From Alistipes sp. (GTDB taxonomy: Bacteria > Bacteroidota > Bacteroidia > Bacteroidales > Rikenellaceae): DNA of 64,000 nt. Under the pieces are notes generated by a model. That model was given only the letters and a program-made list of their open reading frames with translations, was not told the origin of the DNA and ran no database searches. Location: assembly GCA_017474235.1 (NCBI GenBank), contig JAFVIB010000002.1, forward strand, positions 194,639-258,638, read 5' to 3'. How positions within the stretch are numbered: the first letter of the stretch is position 1; each line of letters begins with the position of its first letter. This document shows, one piece after another, positions 53,856 through 63,293 of the stretch. A program made the translations under genes and the position numbers.

Positions 53856-56036
53856 ATGAAGCGTTTAGCAGTTATATTATTGGCAATTTCTATGTTTAGT
53901 TGCAAAGAGCAGGCAGAACAGCTGCCAAATCCATTTTTTGAGCAGTGGAGCACACCGTATGGTGTTCCTCCATTCGAGAGTATCAAGGCTTATCACTATG
54001 AGCCGGCTTTTGAGCGTGCAATGTCTCTCCATAATGAGGAGATTGCCGCAATAGTGGCACAGAGTGAGCAGCCGACATTTGAGAATACCATTGCTGCAAT
54101 GGACCGTAGCGGCAGAATGCTCTCGGATGTGGCAAATGTATTTGGTATGATTTGCGCTGCCGAGACAAATGAGCAGTTGCAGGAGTTGGAGGGTAAGATT
54201 ATGCCGCAGTTGGCTGTGCATAATGATGCTATACTTATGAACGAGGCTCTCTTTGAGCGCGTAAAGGCTGTCTATCAAACCCGCCTGAGCAAAGATATTG
54301 ATGCAGATCAGATAAGATTGACAGAGAAGATTTATGACGACTTTGTGCGTAGCGGTGCGCTGCTCAGTGGTGAGAATAAGGCACGCCTGAAGCAAATTAA
54401 CGAGGAACTCTCTGCACTCTCTGTCCGCTTTGGTAGCAATGTGCTTGCAGAGAATAATAACTTTGTGATGTATCTTGACGACAAGCAGGTAGCCTCACTG
54501 CCGGCATCTGTAAAAGATGCAGCAAAGGAGAAGGCTGCGGAGCTTGAGGGTAGTGGTAAGTATGCCTTTACACTCCACAAGTCGAGCCTTATACCTTTCC
54601 TTACATTCTCTTCGGAGCGTAGCTCTCGTGAGGAGATTTATCGAGCATATCTCAATCGTGGCAACAATGGCAATGAGTATGATAACAAGCAGATTATCAA
54701 TGATATGATTCGTCTGCGTACAGAGAAGGCAAAACTGTTGGGTTATAAATCTTATGCCGAGTATGTTGTCTCTGACCAGATGGCTGCCACTCCAAAGGCT
54801 GTCTATACACTCCTTAATGAGGTGTGGGAGCCGGCTCTCGACCGAGCAAAGGAGGAGCTTGCAGATATGACAGAGCTGTTTAAGAGGGATTTCCCGCAGG
54901 ATGATGCCAAGTTTGAGTCGTGGGATTGGTGGTACTATGCCGAGAAGGTGCGTCAGCAGAAGTACTCTCTCAATGAGGAGAATATCCGCCCATACTTCTC
55001 ACTTGACAATACCCGTCAGGGTATTTTCAACCTCGCAAACCGCCTCTTCGGCATAACTTTCCGCCCTGTAAATGTGCCGATTTATCACAATGAGGTATCT
55101 GCATACGAGGTGCTGGATAAGGATGAGAGCCATATGGGTATCCTCTACTTCGATTTTCACCCGCGCGCAGGTAAGGGTCAGGGTGCTTGGTGTGGTTACT
55201 ACCGTGAGCAGCGTTATGAGACAGACGGCAGCCGTACAGCCCCTGTGGTAGGTATTGTCTGCAACTTTACCCGTCCTACATCTTCGACTCCGTCGTTGCT
55301 CACTCTTGACGAGGTTACAACTCTCTTCCACGAGTTTGGTCACGCTCTCCACTTCCTCTTTACTGATGTCCGTTATAACGGTCTGATTGGCGTTGAGGGT
55401 GACTTTGTAGAGCTGCCATCACAGATTATGGAGAATTGGGCACTTACTTCTGAGATGTTGCGTACATACGCTACACACTACCGCACAGGCGAGGTTATCC
55501 GTGACCAATATATCACTCGCATACAGAATAGCTCGCTTTTCAATCAGGGCTTCAATACCACCGAGCTTATTGCTGCTGCACTGAGTGATATGGATATACA
55601 CTCTATTGAGAACTATACATCAATTGATGTCGATGGCTTTGAGTATAATGCCCTCTATCAGAGTCGTGCAATGCTCCCACAGATTGAGCCACGATATAAG
55701 TATCCATATTTTGCACACATCTTCTCAGGAGGTTACTCTGCCGGCTACTACTTCTATATTTGGGCAGAGGTGCTCGATAAGGATGCCTTTGAGGCGTTCC
55801 GCGAGACAGGTGATCTGTTTGACCGCCGTACCGCAGACGCTCTGCGCCGAGAGATACTCTCAAAGGGTGGCTCAAGAGACGGTATGAGCCTCTATAAAGC
55901 CTTCCGTGGTCAGGCTCCGGATAAGAGCGCGATGCTTAAGGCGCGTGGTCTGTGGAAAGAGCCGGAGGTGGATAGTACACAGATGGTAGTAAAACCTACT
56001 ATAACAGATATGTTAAAGATGAAGAAACTTAATTAA
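53856..56036 (+). CDS. M3 family metallopeptidase lipoprotein (Dcp-like)
   Basis: 726 aa. Lipoprotein signal MKRLAVILLAISMFSC, then the M3 peptidase (dipeptidyl carboxypeptidase/oligopeptidase) fold. The zinc site is HEFGH at 492-496, with the downstream Glu ligand region EGDFVELPSQIMENWA. The lipid anchor puts it in the periplasm or on the outer membrane, unlike cytoplasmic E. coli Dcp. It would release short peptides for import. A close paralogue follows 7 nt downstream. Confidence 0.92.
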   Translation: MKRLAVILLAISMFSCKEQAEQLPNPFFEQWSTPYGVPPFESIKAYHYEPAFERAMSLHNEEIAAIVAQSEQPTFENTIAAMDRSGRMLSDVANVFGMICAAETNEQLQELEGKIMPQLAVHNDAILMNEALFERVKAVYQTRLSKDIDADQIRLTEKIYDDFVRSGALLSGENKARLKQINEELSALSVRFGSNVLAENNNFVMYLDDKQVASLPASVKDAAKEKAAELEGSGKYAFTLHKSSLIPFLTFSSERSSREEIYRAYLNRGNNGNEYDNKQIINDMIRLRTEKAKLLGYKSYAEYVVSDQMAATPKAVYTLLNEVWEPALDRAKEELADMTELFKRDFPQDDAKFESWDWWYYAEKVRQQKYSLNEENIRPYFSLDNTRQGIFNLANRLFGITFRPVNVPIYHNEVSAYEVLDKDESHMGILYFDFHPRAGKGQGAWCGYYREQRYETDGSRTAPVVGIVCNFTRPTSSTPSLLTLDEVTTLFHEFGHALHFLFTDVRYNGLIGVEGDFVELPSQIMENWALTSEMLRTYATHYRTGEVIRDQYITRIQNSSLFNQGFNTTELIAAALSDMDIHSIENYTSIDVDGFEYNALYQSRAMLPQIEPRYKYPYFAHIFSGGYSAGYYFYIWAEVLDKDAFEAFRETGDLFDRRTADALRREILSKGGSRDGMSLYKAFRGQAPDKSAMLKARGLWKEPEVDSTQMVVKPTITDMLKMKKLN

Positions 56037-56043
56037 TACAGTT

Positions 56044-58164
56044 ATGAAAAAAAATCTATTTACACTTATGTCAGTATCGTTACTTTTGGCAGGTTGTGGC
56101 GATGAGGCTATGCCTACCGTAGTACTGCCTGAAATTGACACCACAAACCCTCTGCTTGCTCAGTGGGAGACTCCGCATCAGACCCCTCCATTTGATAAAA
56201 TCGAGATGGAGCACTATCTTCCGGCTTTTGAGACCGCTATTGAGGTATCTCGTGCCGAGGTTGATGCTATTGTAAACAATCCTGCAAAGCCAACCTTTGC
56301 AAATACTATCCTTGCACTTGAGAATCAGGGCGCACTGCTCGACCGTATCGGTGGCGTGTTCTTTAACCTCAATGAGGCTCACACCTCCGATAAGATGCAG
56401 GAGATTGCTATCGCTATTCAGCCAAAACTCACAGCTCTGAGCAATGATGTGTCGCTCAATCCGGAGCTCTTCAAGCGCGTTAAGTATGTATATGAGAATC
56501 CGGGCATATTCCTCTCAAAGGAGGATAAGAAGCTCCTTGAGGATACATATAAGAGCTTTGTGCGCAGTGGTGCAAACCTCTCTGACGAGGATAAGGAGCT
56601 GTACCGTCAATATACCGGCGAGCTGTCAAGCCTTACTCTTAAGTTCGGTCAGAACTCACTTGCCGCTACAAATGCATTCAGCTATAACATTACCGACCCT
56701 AAGCTCGTTGAGGAGTTGCCTGCATTTGTTAAGGACGGTCTTGCTATGGAGGCAAAGGCTCGTGGCGAGAAGGGCTGGACTGTAACACTTAAGGCTCCAA
56801 GCTATGTTCCGTTTGTAACATACTCTTCACAGCGCGAGATTAAGGAGAAACTTTGGAAGGCAAACAACTCTCGCGCACTTGGTGGACAGTTTGATAACTC
56901 TGAGAATATCCGCCAGATTACCGCTCTGCGCCTTAAGATTGCAAACCTGCTCGGCTATGACTGCTATGCAGACTATGTGCTTGACAACCGTATGGCACAG
57001 AGTACTCAAACCGTTCTCTCATTCCTTGAGGAGCTTCGCGTAGCTACAAAGGAGTATGCAGAGGCAGAGGTTGCAGAGATTACTGCTTATGCTCACACCC
57101 TCGGCTTTGAGGGTGAGCTGATGCCGTGGGATATGAGCTACTATAGCGAGAAGTATAAGAACGAGAAGTATGCAGTAAATGATGAGTTGGTAAAGCCTTA
57201 TCTTAAGCTTGATAATGTTATCGATGCTGTATTTATGCTCGCTTCTCGCCTCTATGGGCTTACCTTCACACCGGCAGAGAATATCACCGTATATCACCCT
57301 GATGTAACCGCATACGAGGTTAAGGATAATAATGGCGAGCACCTTGCAGTCCTCTATCTCGATTTCTTCCCACGCGAGAGCAAGCGTTCTGGCGCATGGA
57401 TGACCGAGTTCCGCGGTACAAGCGTAAATAATGGCGTAGAGGTGCGTCCGCTGGTGTCGCTGGTTATGAACTTCACAAAGCCAACCGAGACCACTCCGTC
57501 ACTGCTCACATTTGATGAGCTGACAACCTTCCTCCACGAGTTTGGTCACTCTCTGCACGGTATGCTTGCAAAGGGTAAGTACGAGAGCCTTAACGGTACA
57601 AGCGTACTTCGTGACTTTGTAGAGCTCCCATCACAGATTATGGAGAATTGGGCATTCGAGAAGGAGTACCTTGACCTTTGGGCAAAGCACTATCAGACAG
57701 GCGAGACTATGCCGGCAGAGCTTATCGAGAAGATTGTTGCAGCAAAGAACTATATGGCTGCTTATGGCAATATCCGTCAGCTCTCATTCGGTCTTACCGA
57801 TATGGCTTGGCATACACTTACAGAGCCATATACAGGCGATGTAGAGGCATTTGAAAAGGCATCTATGGAATCTACAAAGGTTGTCCCTGCAATCGATGGA
57901 ACAGCTATGGCAACTGCCTTTGGTCATATCTTCTCAGGCGGTTATGCAGCCGGCTACTATGGCTATAAGTGGGCAGAGGTGCTTGCAGCTGACGGCTTCT
58001 CGCTCTTCCAGCAGAACGGTATCTTCGATGCTAAAACAGCAACAGCCTTCCGCAAACTGCTCTCTTCAGGCGGTAAAGTTCACCCAATGGACCTCTATGT
58101 AGAGTTCCGTGGTCATAAGCCTCAGACACAGGCTCTTATCGACCAAATGGGTCTTAAGAAATAG
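56044..58164 (+). CDS. M3 family metallopeptidase lipoprotein (Dcp-like), second copy
   Basis: 706 aa. Lipoprotein signal with lipobox LLAGC. Same M3 fold: HEFGH at 498-502 and RDFVELPSQIMENWAF, plus the C-terminal FGHIFSGGYAAGYYGYKWAEVL. It is clearly paralogous to the preceding gene along its whole length but diverged, so the pair likely differ in specificity. Terminated by the hairpin at 58186-58212. Confidence 0.92.
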   Translation: MKKNLFTLMSVSLLLAGCGDEAMPTVVLPEIDTTNPLLAQWETPHQTPPFDKIEMEHYLPAFETAIEVSRAEVDAIVNNPAKPTFANTILALENQGALLDRIGGVFFNLNEAHTSDKMQEIAIAIQPKLTALSNDVSLNPELFKRVKYVYENPGIFLSKEDKKLLEDTYKSFVRSGANLSDEDKELYRQYTGELSSLTLKFGQNSLAATNAFSYNITDPKLVEELPAFVKDGLAMEAKARGEKGWTVTLKAPSYVPFVTYSSQREIKEKLWKANNSRALGGQFDNSENIRQITALRLKIANLLGYDCYADYVLDNRMAQSTQTVLSFLEELRVATKEYAEAEVAEITAYAHTLGFEGELMPWDMSYYSEKYKNEKYAVNDELVKPYLKLDNVIDAVFMLASRLYGLTFTPAENITVYHPDVTAYEVKDNNGEHLAVLYLDFFPRESKRSGAWMTEFRGTSVNNGVEVRPLVSLVMNFTKPTETTPSLLTFDELTTFLHEFGHSLHGMLAKGKYESLNGTSVLRDFVELPSQIMENWAFEKEYLDLWAKHYQTGETMPAELIEKIVAAKNYMAAYGNIRQLSFGLTDMAWHTLTEPYTGDVEAFEKASMESTKVVPAIDGTAMATAFGHIFSGGYAAGYYGYKWAEVLAADGFSLFQQNGIFDAKTATAFRKLLSSGGKVHPMDLYVEFRGHKPQTQALIDQMGLKK

Positions 58165-58185
58165 TTCAACTTGAACAATTGACGA

Positions 58186-58212
58186 AAGGGCGGCTAATCT
58201 TTAGCCGCCCTT
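58186..58212 (+). terminator. Terminator of the M3 peptidase operon
   Basis: AAGGGCGGCTAA and TTAGCCGCCCTT form a perfect 12-bp stem with a 3-nt loop, followed by a weak T/C-rich tail. Confidence 0.87.
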
Positions 58213-58220
58213 ATCTTCTA

Positions 58221-58229
58221 CCCCCCCCC
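58221..58229. repeat. Nine-base C tract
   Basis: An uninterrupted run of nine C just after the peptidase terminator; the counterpart of the nine-G tract at 33207. Confidence 0.85.
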
Positions 58230-58239
58230 TCTCAAAAAA

Positions 58240-58304
58240 TCGGCTTACTTTGACCAATAAGCCGAAAATAAAAAATCCTGATTTTCAACGAAAATCGGGA
58301 TTTT
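58240..58304. terminator. Two further hairpins at the boundary of the AT-rich region
   Basis: TCGGCTTA/TAAGCCGA (58240-58265), then AATCCTGATTTT/AAAATCGGGATT (58274-58302) with one G-T pair. The second has T runs on both strands, so it can end transcription from either side, including the minus-strand operon that ends at 58570. Confidence 0.7.
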
Positions 58305-58569
58305 ACATTGTTTTGCTTTTCTTTGCTGTGGTGCCACCGGAAAATGAGTTCCATTTCTAAATGGCTCTATATATTTGCGTGAAAGAATCGCAACAAACGT
58401 AATCTTCCGCTATTGCTCCACCTGATTTCTGCACCATTTTGCAGTGTCTCGCAGAGTCGAGTTCCTACTTTGATGCAAAGGGAGTGAAATAATTTGAAAC
58501 AGAAATAGGTACACTAAATTTTGTTCCACCTTAGTTCGGGATTCCCGATATAATGCCTAAGTATCTGTA
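58305..58569. other. Intergenic stretch at the island boundary
   Basis: About 265 bp with stops in all frames, joining housekeeping sequence to the AT-rich island. I see no gene, tRNA or clear attachment repeat. A degraded gene fragment cannot be excluded. Confidence 0.5.
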
Positions 58570-59553
58570 TTATGGTCTAACTTGCAATGCGTTCCCTTTA
58601 AGTTCAATATTGAATATATTGATGTTTTTTATATTATAGTTGATTTCAACCATACCATATGGTTCTTTTCCTCTTCCGGTCGAAAAAACAGCATCGCTTT
58701 TATTTGCGTATTTATCAAGCACAATGTCAAAAGGGTGCGAATCTTTAAATGTTGTTGTTACAGAATGTAGTTTTAAACTATGTGATGGTTGAATTTTATC
58801 AATCAGCTTTATTGAATCCTTAGAACCATGGTGAGGGATTTTAACAAAGCGACAATTACTTAAATAGTCCTCATCTATGAATTGAATCATCTGCTTAGAT
58901 AAATCCCCTGCAAATACATAGTTAGTACTATTTATTTGAACAACGTAGAAAAGGGAAAGATCATTCATTTGTCCAGAACTCATGTTCTCAATATCAATTC
59001 TTCTATTAGAGATAGCACCTATGGGCGCCATAAAACCTATTTTAAAGGTTAATGTAATATTTGTTGATGTTTCTTTAATTTTTATAGATATTAAAAACCT
59101 AGGAGCTTCATACTTTGTTAATGATACTTCATTCCATAACTCATATTTCTTGCCTACATTATACTTTTTTTTAAGGTATAAATATGTGTCAATTGATGCA
59201 TCTTTTTTATTTCGCTCAAGTAATTCTTTTGTTAATGATGCAGGAATGAATATCCTAGCGTTGCATTCTGGATCAAATGTCTCCATTAGAGTTGCTACAC
59301 CCATTGAATGATCCTCGTCTGGATGGGTCCATATAAATGCATTAATACGAGTGTCTTTCGATAAAAAATCAGTCCAATTATGATTACTTCTAACCTCGTA
59401 ACAATCAGTTATAACATTGTATAACTCATGCTCACCATCTTTAAGAGATATCATTATTGACTCTCCATAACATGGATATCCAAGTGTTTTTATGCTTAAT
59501 GTTAATTTATCAAGATCTTCAATAAAAAAATCAATAGTTCCTTTGCCGTTCAT
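58570..59553 (-). CDS. ComEC-type metallo-beta-lactamase-fold hydrolase
   Basis: 327 aa, no signal peptide or membrane segment. The metal motif is THPDEDHSMG (H77, D79, D81, H82), the HxDxDH form of ComEC-like MBL domains. NYVFAGDLS and IPHHGSKDS follow as further ligand motifs. Such domains hydrolyse phosphodiesters or other bonds; stand-alone versions are frequent in mobile and defence loci. The start overlaps the 63-aa gene by 23 nt, so it is the last gene of a coupled three-gene operon. Low GC compared with the genes before 58 kb suggests acquisition. Confidence 0.82.
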   Translation of the reverse strand: MNGKGTIDFFIEDLDKLTLSIKTLGYPCYGESIMISLKDGEHELYNVITDCYEVRSNHNWTDFLSKDTRINAFIWTHPDEDHSMGVATLMETFDPECNARIFIPASLTKELLERNKKDASIDTYLYLKKKYNVGKKYELWNEVSLTKYEAPRFLISIKIKETSTNITLTFKIGFMAPIGAISNRRIDIENMSSGQMNDLSLFYVVQINSTNYVFAGDLSKQMIQFIDEDYLSNCRFVKIPHHGSKDSIKLIDKIQPSHSLKLHSVTTTFKDSHPFDIVLDKYANKSDAVFSTGRGKEPYGMVEINYNIKNINIFNIELKGNALQVRP

Positions 59554-59722
59554 AGGTTATTGTGTTTTTTATTGGATTCACCGCAGGCATTGATCGACCA
59601 GATGTTGTAACGATTACTTTACCAGCCCTTGTGTATGATGTAGGTATTGATGTAATAGTTCTGATTGATTTATTAGCCATTCTAGCCACTTTTAATCTCT
59701 GAATTGCTGTTTTATATGCCAT
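59531..59722 (-). CDS. Small basic protein of unknown function
   Basis: 63 aa, rich in Arg, Lys, Thr and Ser (AIQRLKVARMANKSIRTITSIP, then VTTSGRSMPAVNPIKNTITYERQRNY), with no hydrophobic segment. It overlaps the upstream 245-aa gene by 11 nt and the downstream hydrolase gene by 23 nt, a layout that strongly argues for real translation and coupling. No family was recognised; a nucleic-acid-binding or antitoxin-like role would be guesswork. Confidence 0.6.
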   Translation of the reverse strand: MAYKTAIQRLKVARMANKSIRTITSIPTSYTRAGKVIVTTSGRSMPAVNPIKNTITYERQRNY

Positions 59723-60449
59723 AATTATCAGAAAAACAACGAGAAACTTCTTCTTTTGAAAATTGGAACATATTATCTATATACTCTATTGATTGTCGAA
59801 TATTCTCCAAAGGAACAAATGTCATAGCTTGTATATAGATATCACTTAATCCTTCTTCTTGAGATGGTGATATAGTACGTATTAAATCTATATTAACATT
59901 TCCCCTTGTCAATGTGTCAGAGTAGCGTCCATTAGGTATATTCCCCTCTATAATAGGGAATGCAGATTTATCTAATACATCCCACAAATCTTCATTTTTC
60001 AAATTAGCAACAGAATGAAACATCCTTACACAACAAGATATAATTGAAATATCATTCTTGTTATCAACTATTCTATTTTTTATCGTTTGCTGTAAATTTG
60101 ATAAATCAATTCTATATGTTTGTCTTGTTTCACAATATAAAGATATAAAATATTTATGAACATATATATCACATATACTCCCCTCAAATCTTATATCTTT
60201 TAAAATCAATGCAGGCGTTCTTATAACCTCAGTAATACTAGTCTCGTGTATCAAAGCAATGCTATCTACATCAAGTTTTTGTTGTAGGTAGTCATCCATA
60301 TTCAACTCAGCAAGATTACCTCCAAATGTGTCCCTCAAAATCTTTATCACACATTCTTTATCATCTTCCAAAAGGTAAGTGTCAAAACGCAACATTACAG
60401 ATATTAATGTATCTTGTATATATTGGCTATATCTCTTTATTCTACACAT
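59712..60449 (-). CDS. Hypothetical protein, possibly TIGR04255-like
   Basis: 245 aa, soluble, mixed alpha/beta, no signal peptide. The C-terminal ENIRQSIEYIDNMFQFSKEEVSRCFSD recalls the end of TIGR04255 proteins (a helix followed by a terminal F/I-rich segment), but the match is weak. First gene of the operon with the 63-aa protein and the MBL hydrolase, and it has its own promoter at 60489-60517. AT-rich, with codon use unlike the window's core genes (AAA, ATA and GAA are frequent). Confidence 0.6.
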   Translation of the reverse strand: MCRIKRYSQYIQDTLISVMLRFDTYLLEDDKECVIKILRDTFGGNLAELNMDDYLQQKLDVDSIALIHETSITEVIRTPALILKDIRFEGSICDIYVHKYFISLYCETRQTYRIDLSNLQQTIKNRIVDNKNDISIISCCVRMFHSVANLKNEDLWDVLDKSAFPIIEGNIPNGRYSDTLTRGNVNIDLIRTISPSQEEGLSDIYIQAMTFVPLENIRQSIEYIDNMFQFSKEEVSRCFSDNYGI

Positions 60450-60488
60450 AGATTAAATAGGTTGTTAAATATAATACATTTTCACTTA

Positions 60489-60517
60489 CAAATATAGTAC
60501 TTTTTTTGCACATGCAA
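60489..60517 (-). promoter_or_regulatory. Promoter of the three-gene MBL operon
   Basis: On the minus strand TTG (60517-60515), an 18-nt spacer and TATATTTG (60496-60489); the predicted leader to the ATG at 60449 is about 35 nt. Confidence 0.65.
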
Positions 60518-60750
60518 TAAATCCATTTGACTTTACTAATAAATGTATATGATTTTTGACTCAATTGTTATCATCGTAATTTGCATTAAGGTTATATTGT
60601 AAACACTATATATACAATTTAGTTTGTTTAATTTACTTCACAACTATGTTGTCTAAAGGATATTTTTGATTACAAAATCTTTAATATCAATTTGTACTTT
60701 CGTTTTTACTATTTGATTAAATATTGCTTTTCGTCCTAAAGAACATAAGT
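60518..60750. other. AT-rich gap between the two minus-strand operons
   Basis: About 230 bp of very AT-rich sequence with no convincing frame. No clear terminator hairpin follows the NA37 gene, so some read-through into the MBL operon is possible. Confidence 0.5.
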
Positions 60751-61782
60751 TCATTTCTCTTCTTTAAAGAATAATTGATAATAATACATTCCTCGCTCTT
60801 CATCGTAACCTCTTACGATGTACTGCTCTCCACCATGAATGTTTATATCAAAATTCTTGTCGAGCTTAATCGTAGTCATCGTGCTGGTGGCTCTGCGTTT
60901 TATTGCGGTGGAAGCAGTTGCAAAGGTATCATCAATTTCGATTTCCCATTCTTTTTGGAATGTTTCTTTATATTGCTTGAACTCAGAAACTAATTTTGGT
61001 GTTTCAAAAACTTGTTCTGCAAATGTATTAATATTAACAGATTCTTCTTTCAGAGCCTCAACGCTTCTATTCATATATGTTGCTTTCTCAACTTTACCAT
61101 TATCATTTGGTAACTGAGAAACAAAACTTTTACAAAGAGACAGCATATTTTGTGTTTGGTTGAAACTATCTTTTCTTGGTCGCACATGAAGGAAATCGTC
61201 AGTCCAATATTTTGCCTCTGAGCCCTTATTAGTGTTATCCACTATAGCAACCAAATAGCCGTTCTCTTTTTCTGTATTGAAAATTAAACAACCTTTGTCA
61301 ACTTTGTTTATGCTAACACCCTCATTTTCTTCAATACCAAACCCCTTAGATGTTGTGTATATCTTTAAAAACTTATCCTTTGTCTCTGATTTAAATAGAC
61401 CTATTGCATCTATTGTTTCTCCATTTAAAATACAATTTATTAAATATACAACATATAGTTCCCCCCGTTTAATATTTGGATGGCTACTACATTCATAGAG
61501 ATAAAGAGCAATCTTTTTTGAAACTTCCAGAAAGTCTTTTTTATTAGAAAATATCTGAGTTGCATATTGGTAAATCTCATTCAACCTAATATCAGAAGAA
61601 TGAGAAAAATTAGAATACTCATCGAACTTAAAAGGACTTAAAAAATGATTCTTCAATAACTCTTTTAGAGTTTGATCGACATTGATAAGTTCTTTAGAAT
61701 AGCGTATGTCCTCTTGACATGAATAACTGCCAATCTGATGAAGTATTAAACTCTCGATATCAATATATTCTTTAAAAAGCAT
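60751..61782 (-). CDS. NA37/NdpA-like nucleoid-associated protein
   Basis: 343 aa, about the family's usual length (~335). The NA37 (NdpA/YejK) core is visible: GYLVAIVDNTNKGSEAKYW, then TDDFLHVRPRKDSFNQT (about 187-210), and the C-terminal TIKLDKNFDINIHGG with YIVRGYDEERGMYYYQLFF. NdpA proteins associate with nucleoid DNA. The start overlaps the membrane-protein gene by 37 nt, so translation is probably coupled. A second, diverged NA37 homologue lies upstream at 63294. A housekeeping role is less likely given this context. Confidence 0.8.
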   Translation of the reverse strand: MLFKEYIDIESLILHQIGSYSCQEDIRYSKELINVDQTLKELLKNHFLSPFKFDEYSNFSHSSDIRLNEIYQYATQIFSNKKDFLEVSKKIALYLYECSSHPNIKRGELYVVYLINCILNGETIDAIGLFKSETKDKFLKIYTTSKGFGIEENEGVSINKVDKGCLIFNTEKENGYLVAIVDNTNKGSEAKYWTDDFLHVRPRKDSFNQTQNMLSLCKSFVSQLPNDNGKVEKATYMNRSVEALKEESVNINTFAEQVFETPKLVSEFKQYKETFQKEWEIEIDDTFATASTAIKRRATSTMTTIKLDKNFDINIHGGEQYIVRGYDEERGMYYYQLFFKEEK

Positions 61783-63287
61783 ACAATATTAGTTATTATA
61801 GATTTAATAAACGTTATGATATATGAATCATTGAATATCGATAGGATAAACAATCCAATGAACAATATTATGATTGATATAACCCATAATCTGGAGAACC
61901 AACATTTCTGCCATTCAATATAAGACTGATGCGACTCATACTTATCTGGGTTACATTCTTCAAATATATTGTTTAATTCCACATCATCAAGCAATGCCCT
62001 ATATCGATCTTTAATTTGTTCATAATGTTTATAAAATAGTTTGGTCTTTTTATTTAACTCGCTATATGAATAGCGCCTATATAATAATGAAATCAATAAA
62101 AAACACCAAGATAAAATAATAATATGGTCAGAGAAATAAGCGAAAGGAGAGGCCTCTGATATAACCCCAAAAACTATTACCGAAGCAAAGAATGAGACCA
62201 AAACTAGAAGGTTATTCTTAAAATCGGCAGTAAAATTTTGGGCTATATCATTAATCTTTGTCTGCAAATCTATCAACAAATTTGATATCTCATTTCTTAG
62301 TTGAATATATTGTTGAACATTCTCTTTCTCATACACCCTAAAATTAGATTTTATCGCTTCTATAATATGTGAAGTAATGAGTATTTGAGTGGTATCCAAA
62401 TTTAACGAAAGAATATTACGGGCAATACTGAATTTATCTGCGACATACCCGCCGCTCATCCCCCAACAATATACTTGGAAAAATTGATCAATAGTTTTTT
62501 GATCTACATCAATTTCAGATAATTTGTTTGTATTGATTGTGTAATTTAATGCTTTAAATCCGTTCAATTTTACATCAAGAGTATTATTAGTAAGAGTAAT
62601 ATAATCGAAAAGATACATTATTAACAAACATGCTGATGCTTGCTTAAAAATGTTGTATAACGGATTTGTACAATTAGATGGATATATGTCTTCAGGCAAT
62701 AATTGTAGTTTGTAAGCCCCCCAGTGTATAAGCCCCTCACTGAGATGAAGGCGTTTCACCCTATCATTAACACCTATAAAATCACTATTTACATCCTTAG
62801 AAACAACTGATATAGAACCAGTGTTTAATATCTCTATTTCGTCATTTACACACTCTAAAATTAATGTTTTTTCTAACCTCTTATTTAGTGCATTCAGAAA
62901 CGAAAGAAGAGATCCATTACCCAAATGTTGACTAAAACTAAGTATGTTATAAATTGACAACTTGCCATCCTGTATGTTTTTTGTAACTATAAACTTAATG
63001 AATATAGACAAATCCTTATAGACCTCTATTTCATTGAGACTTATAAGTTCACCAGATGCAGAATGTATTGAAAAAACAGTTTCGTTGGTTTCATCGAGAA
63101 TTTTAAACTCCCAAGAATCTCTATTTGAGGTTAGCGGTATATTTTTTAGCAAACTGGTCGAATCAGGAATCTTATCTAAAATTATGGATGCAGTTACATC
63201 CACAGAATCCCAAGATTCCGTGAAATCTATAGAAAGATTCCCACTATTAGAGAATAATTCAAAAAGTAGTTTAATCTGACTATTCAT
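61746..63287 (-). CDS. Multi-pass membrane protein of unknown function
   Basis: 513 aa. Residues 1-~340 are soluble with no signal peptide or recognised domain. The C-terminal third has membrane segments at about 355-373 (LLVLVSFFASVIVFGVI), 381-400 (IIILSWCFLLISLLY) and 465-512 (LWVISIIILFIGLFILSIF and a last one). A charged helical loop lies between them, and a helix at ~325-350 (NEISNLLIDLQTKINDIAQNF) precedes them. The soluble-sensor plus C-terminal-membrane layout resembles membrane effectors of abortive-infection systems; this is inference. It lies between two NA37 genes (6-nt gap upstream, 37-nt overlap downstream). Confidence 0.7.
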   Translation of the reverse strand: MNSQIKLLFELFSNSGNLSIDFTESWDSVDVTASIILDKIPDSTSLLKNIPLTSNRDSWEFKILDETNETVFSIHSASGELISLNEIEVYKDLSIFIKFIVTKNIQDGKLSIYNILSFSQHLGNGSLLSFLNALNKRLEKTLILECVNDEIEILNTGSISVVSKDVNSDFIGVNDRVKRLHLSEGLIHWGAYKLQLLPEDIYPSNCTNPLYNIFKQASACLLIMYLFDYITLTNNTLDVKLNGFKALNYTINTNKLSEIDVDQKTIDQFFQVYCWGMSGGYVADKFSIARNILSLNLDTTQILITSHIIEAIKSNFRVYEKENVQQYIQLRNEISNLLIDLQTKINDIAQNFTADFKNNLLVLVSFFASVIVFGVISEASPFAYFSDHIIILSWCFLLISLLYRRYSYSELNKKTKLFYKHYEQIKDRYRALLDDVELNNIFEECNPDKYESHQSYIEWQKCWFSRLWVISIIILFIGLFILSIFNDSYIITFIKSIITNIVCFLKNILISRV

Positions 63288-63293
63288 AAATTT

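Noticed and set aside
58305-58569. Integrase or transposase remnant at the island boundary
   Set aside because: Translations in all frames are interrupted and none shows tyrosine-recombinase or DDE motifs; no flanking direct repeat was seen within the window.
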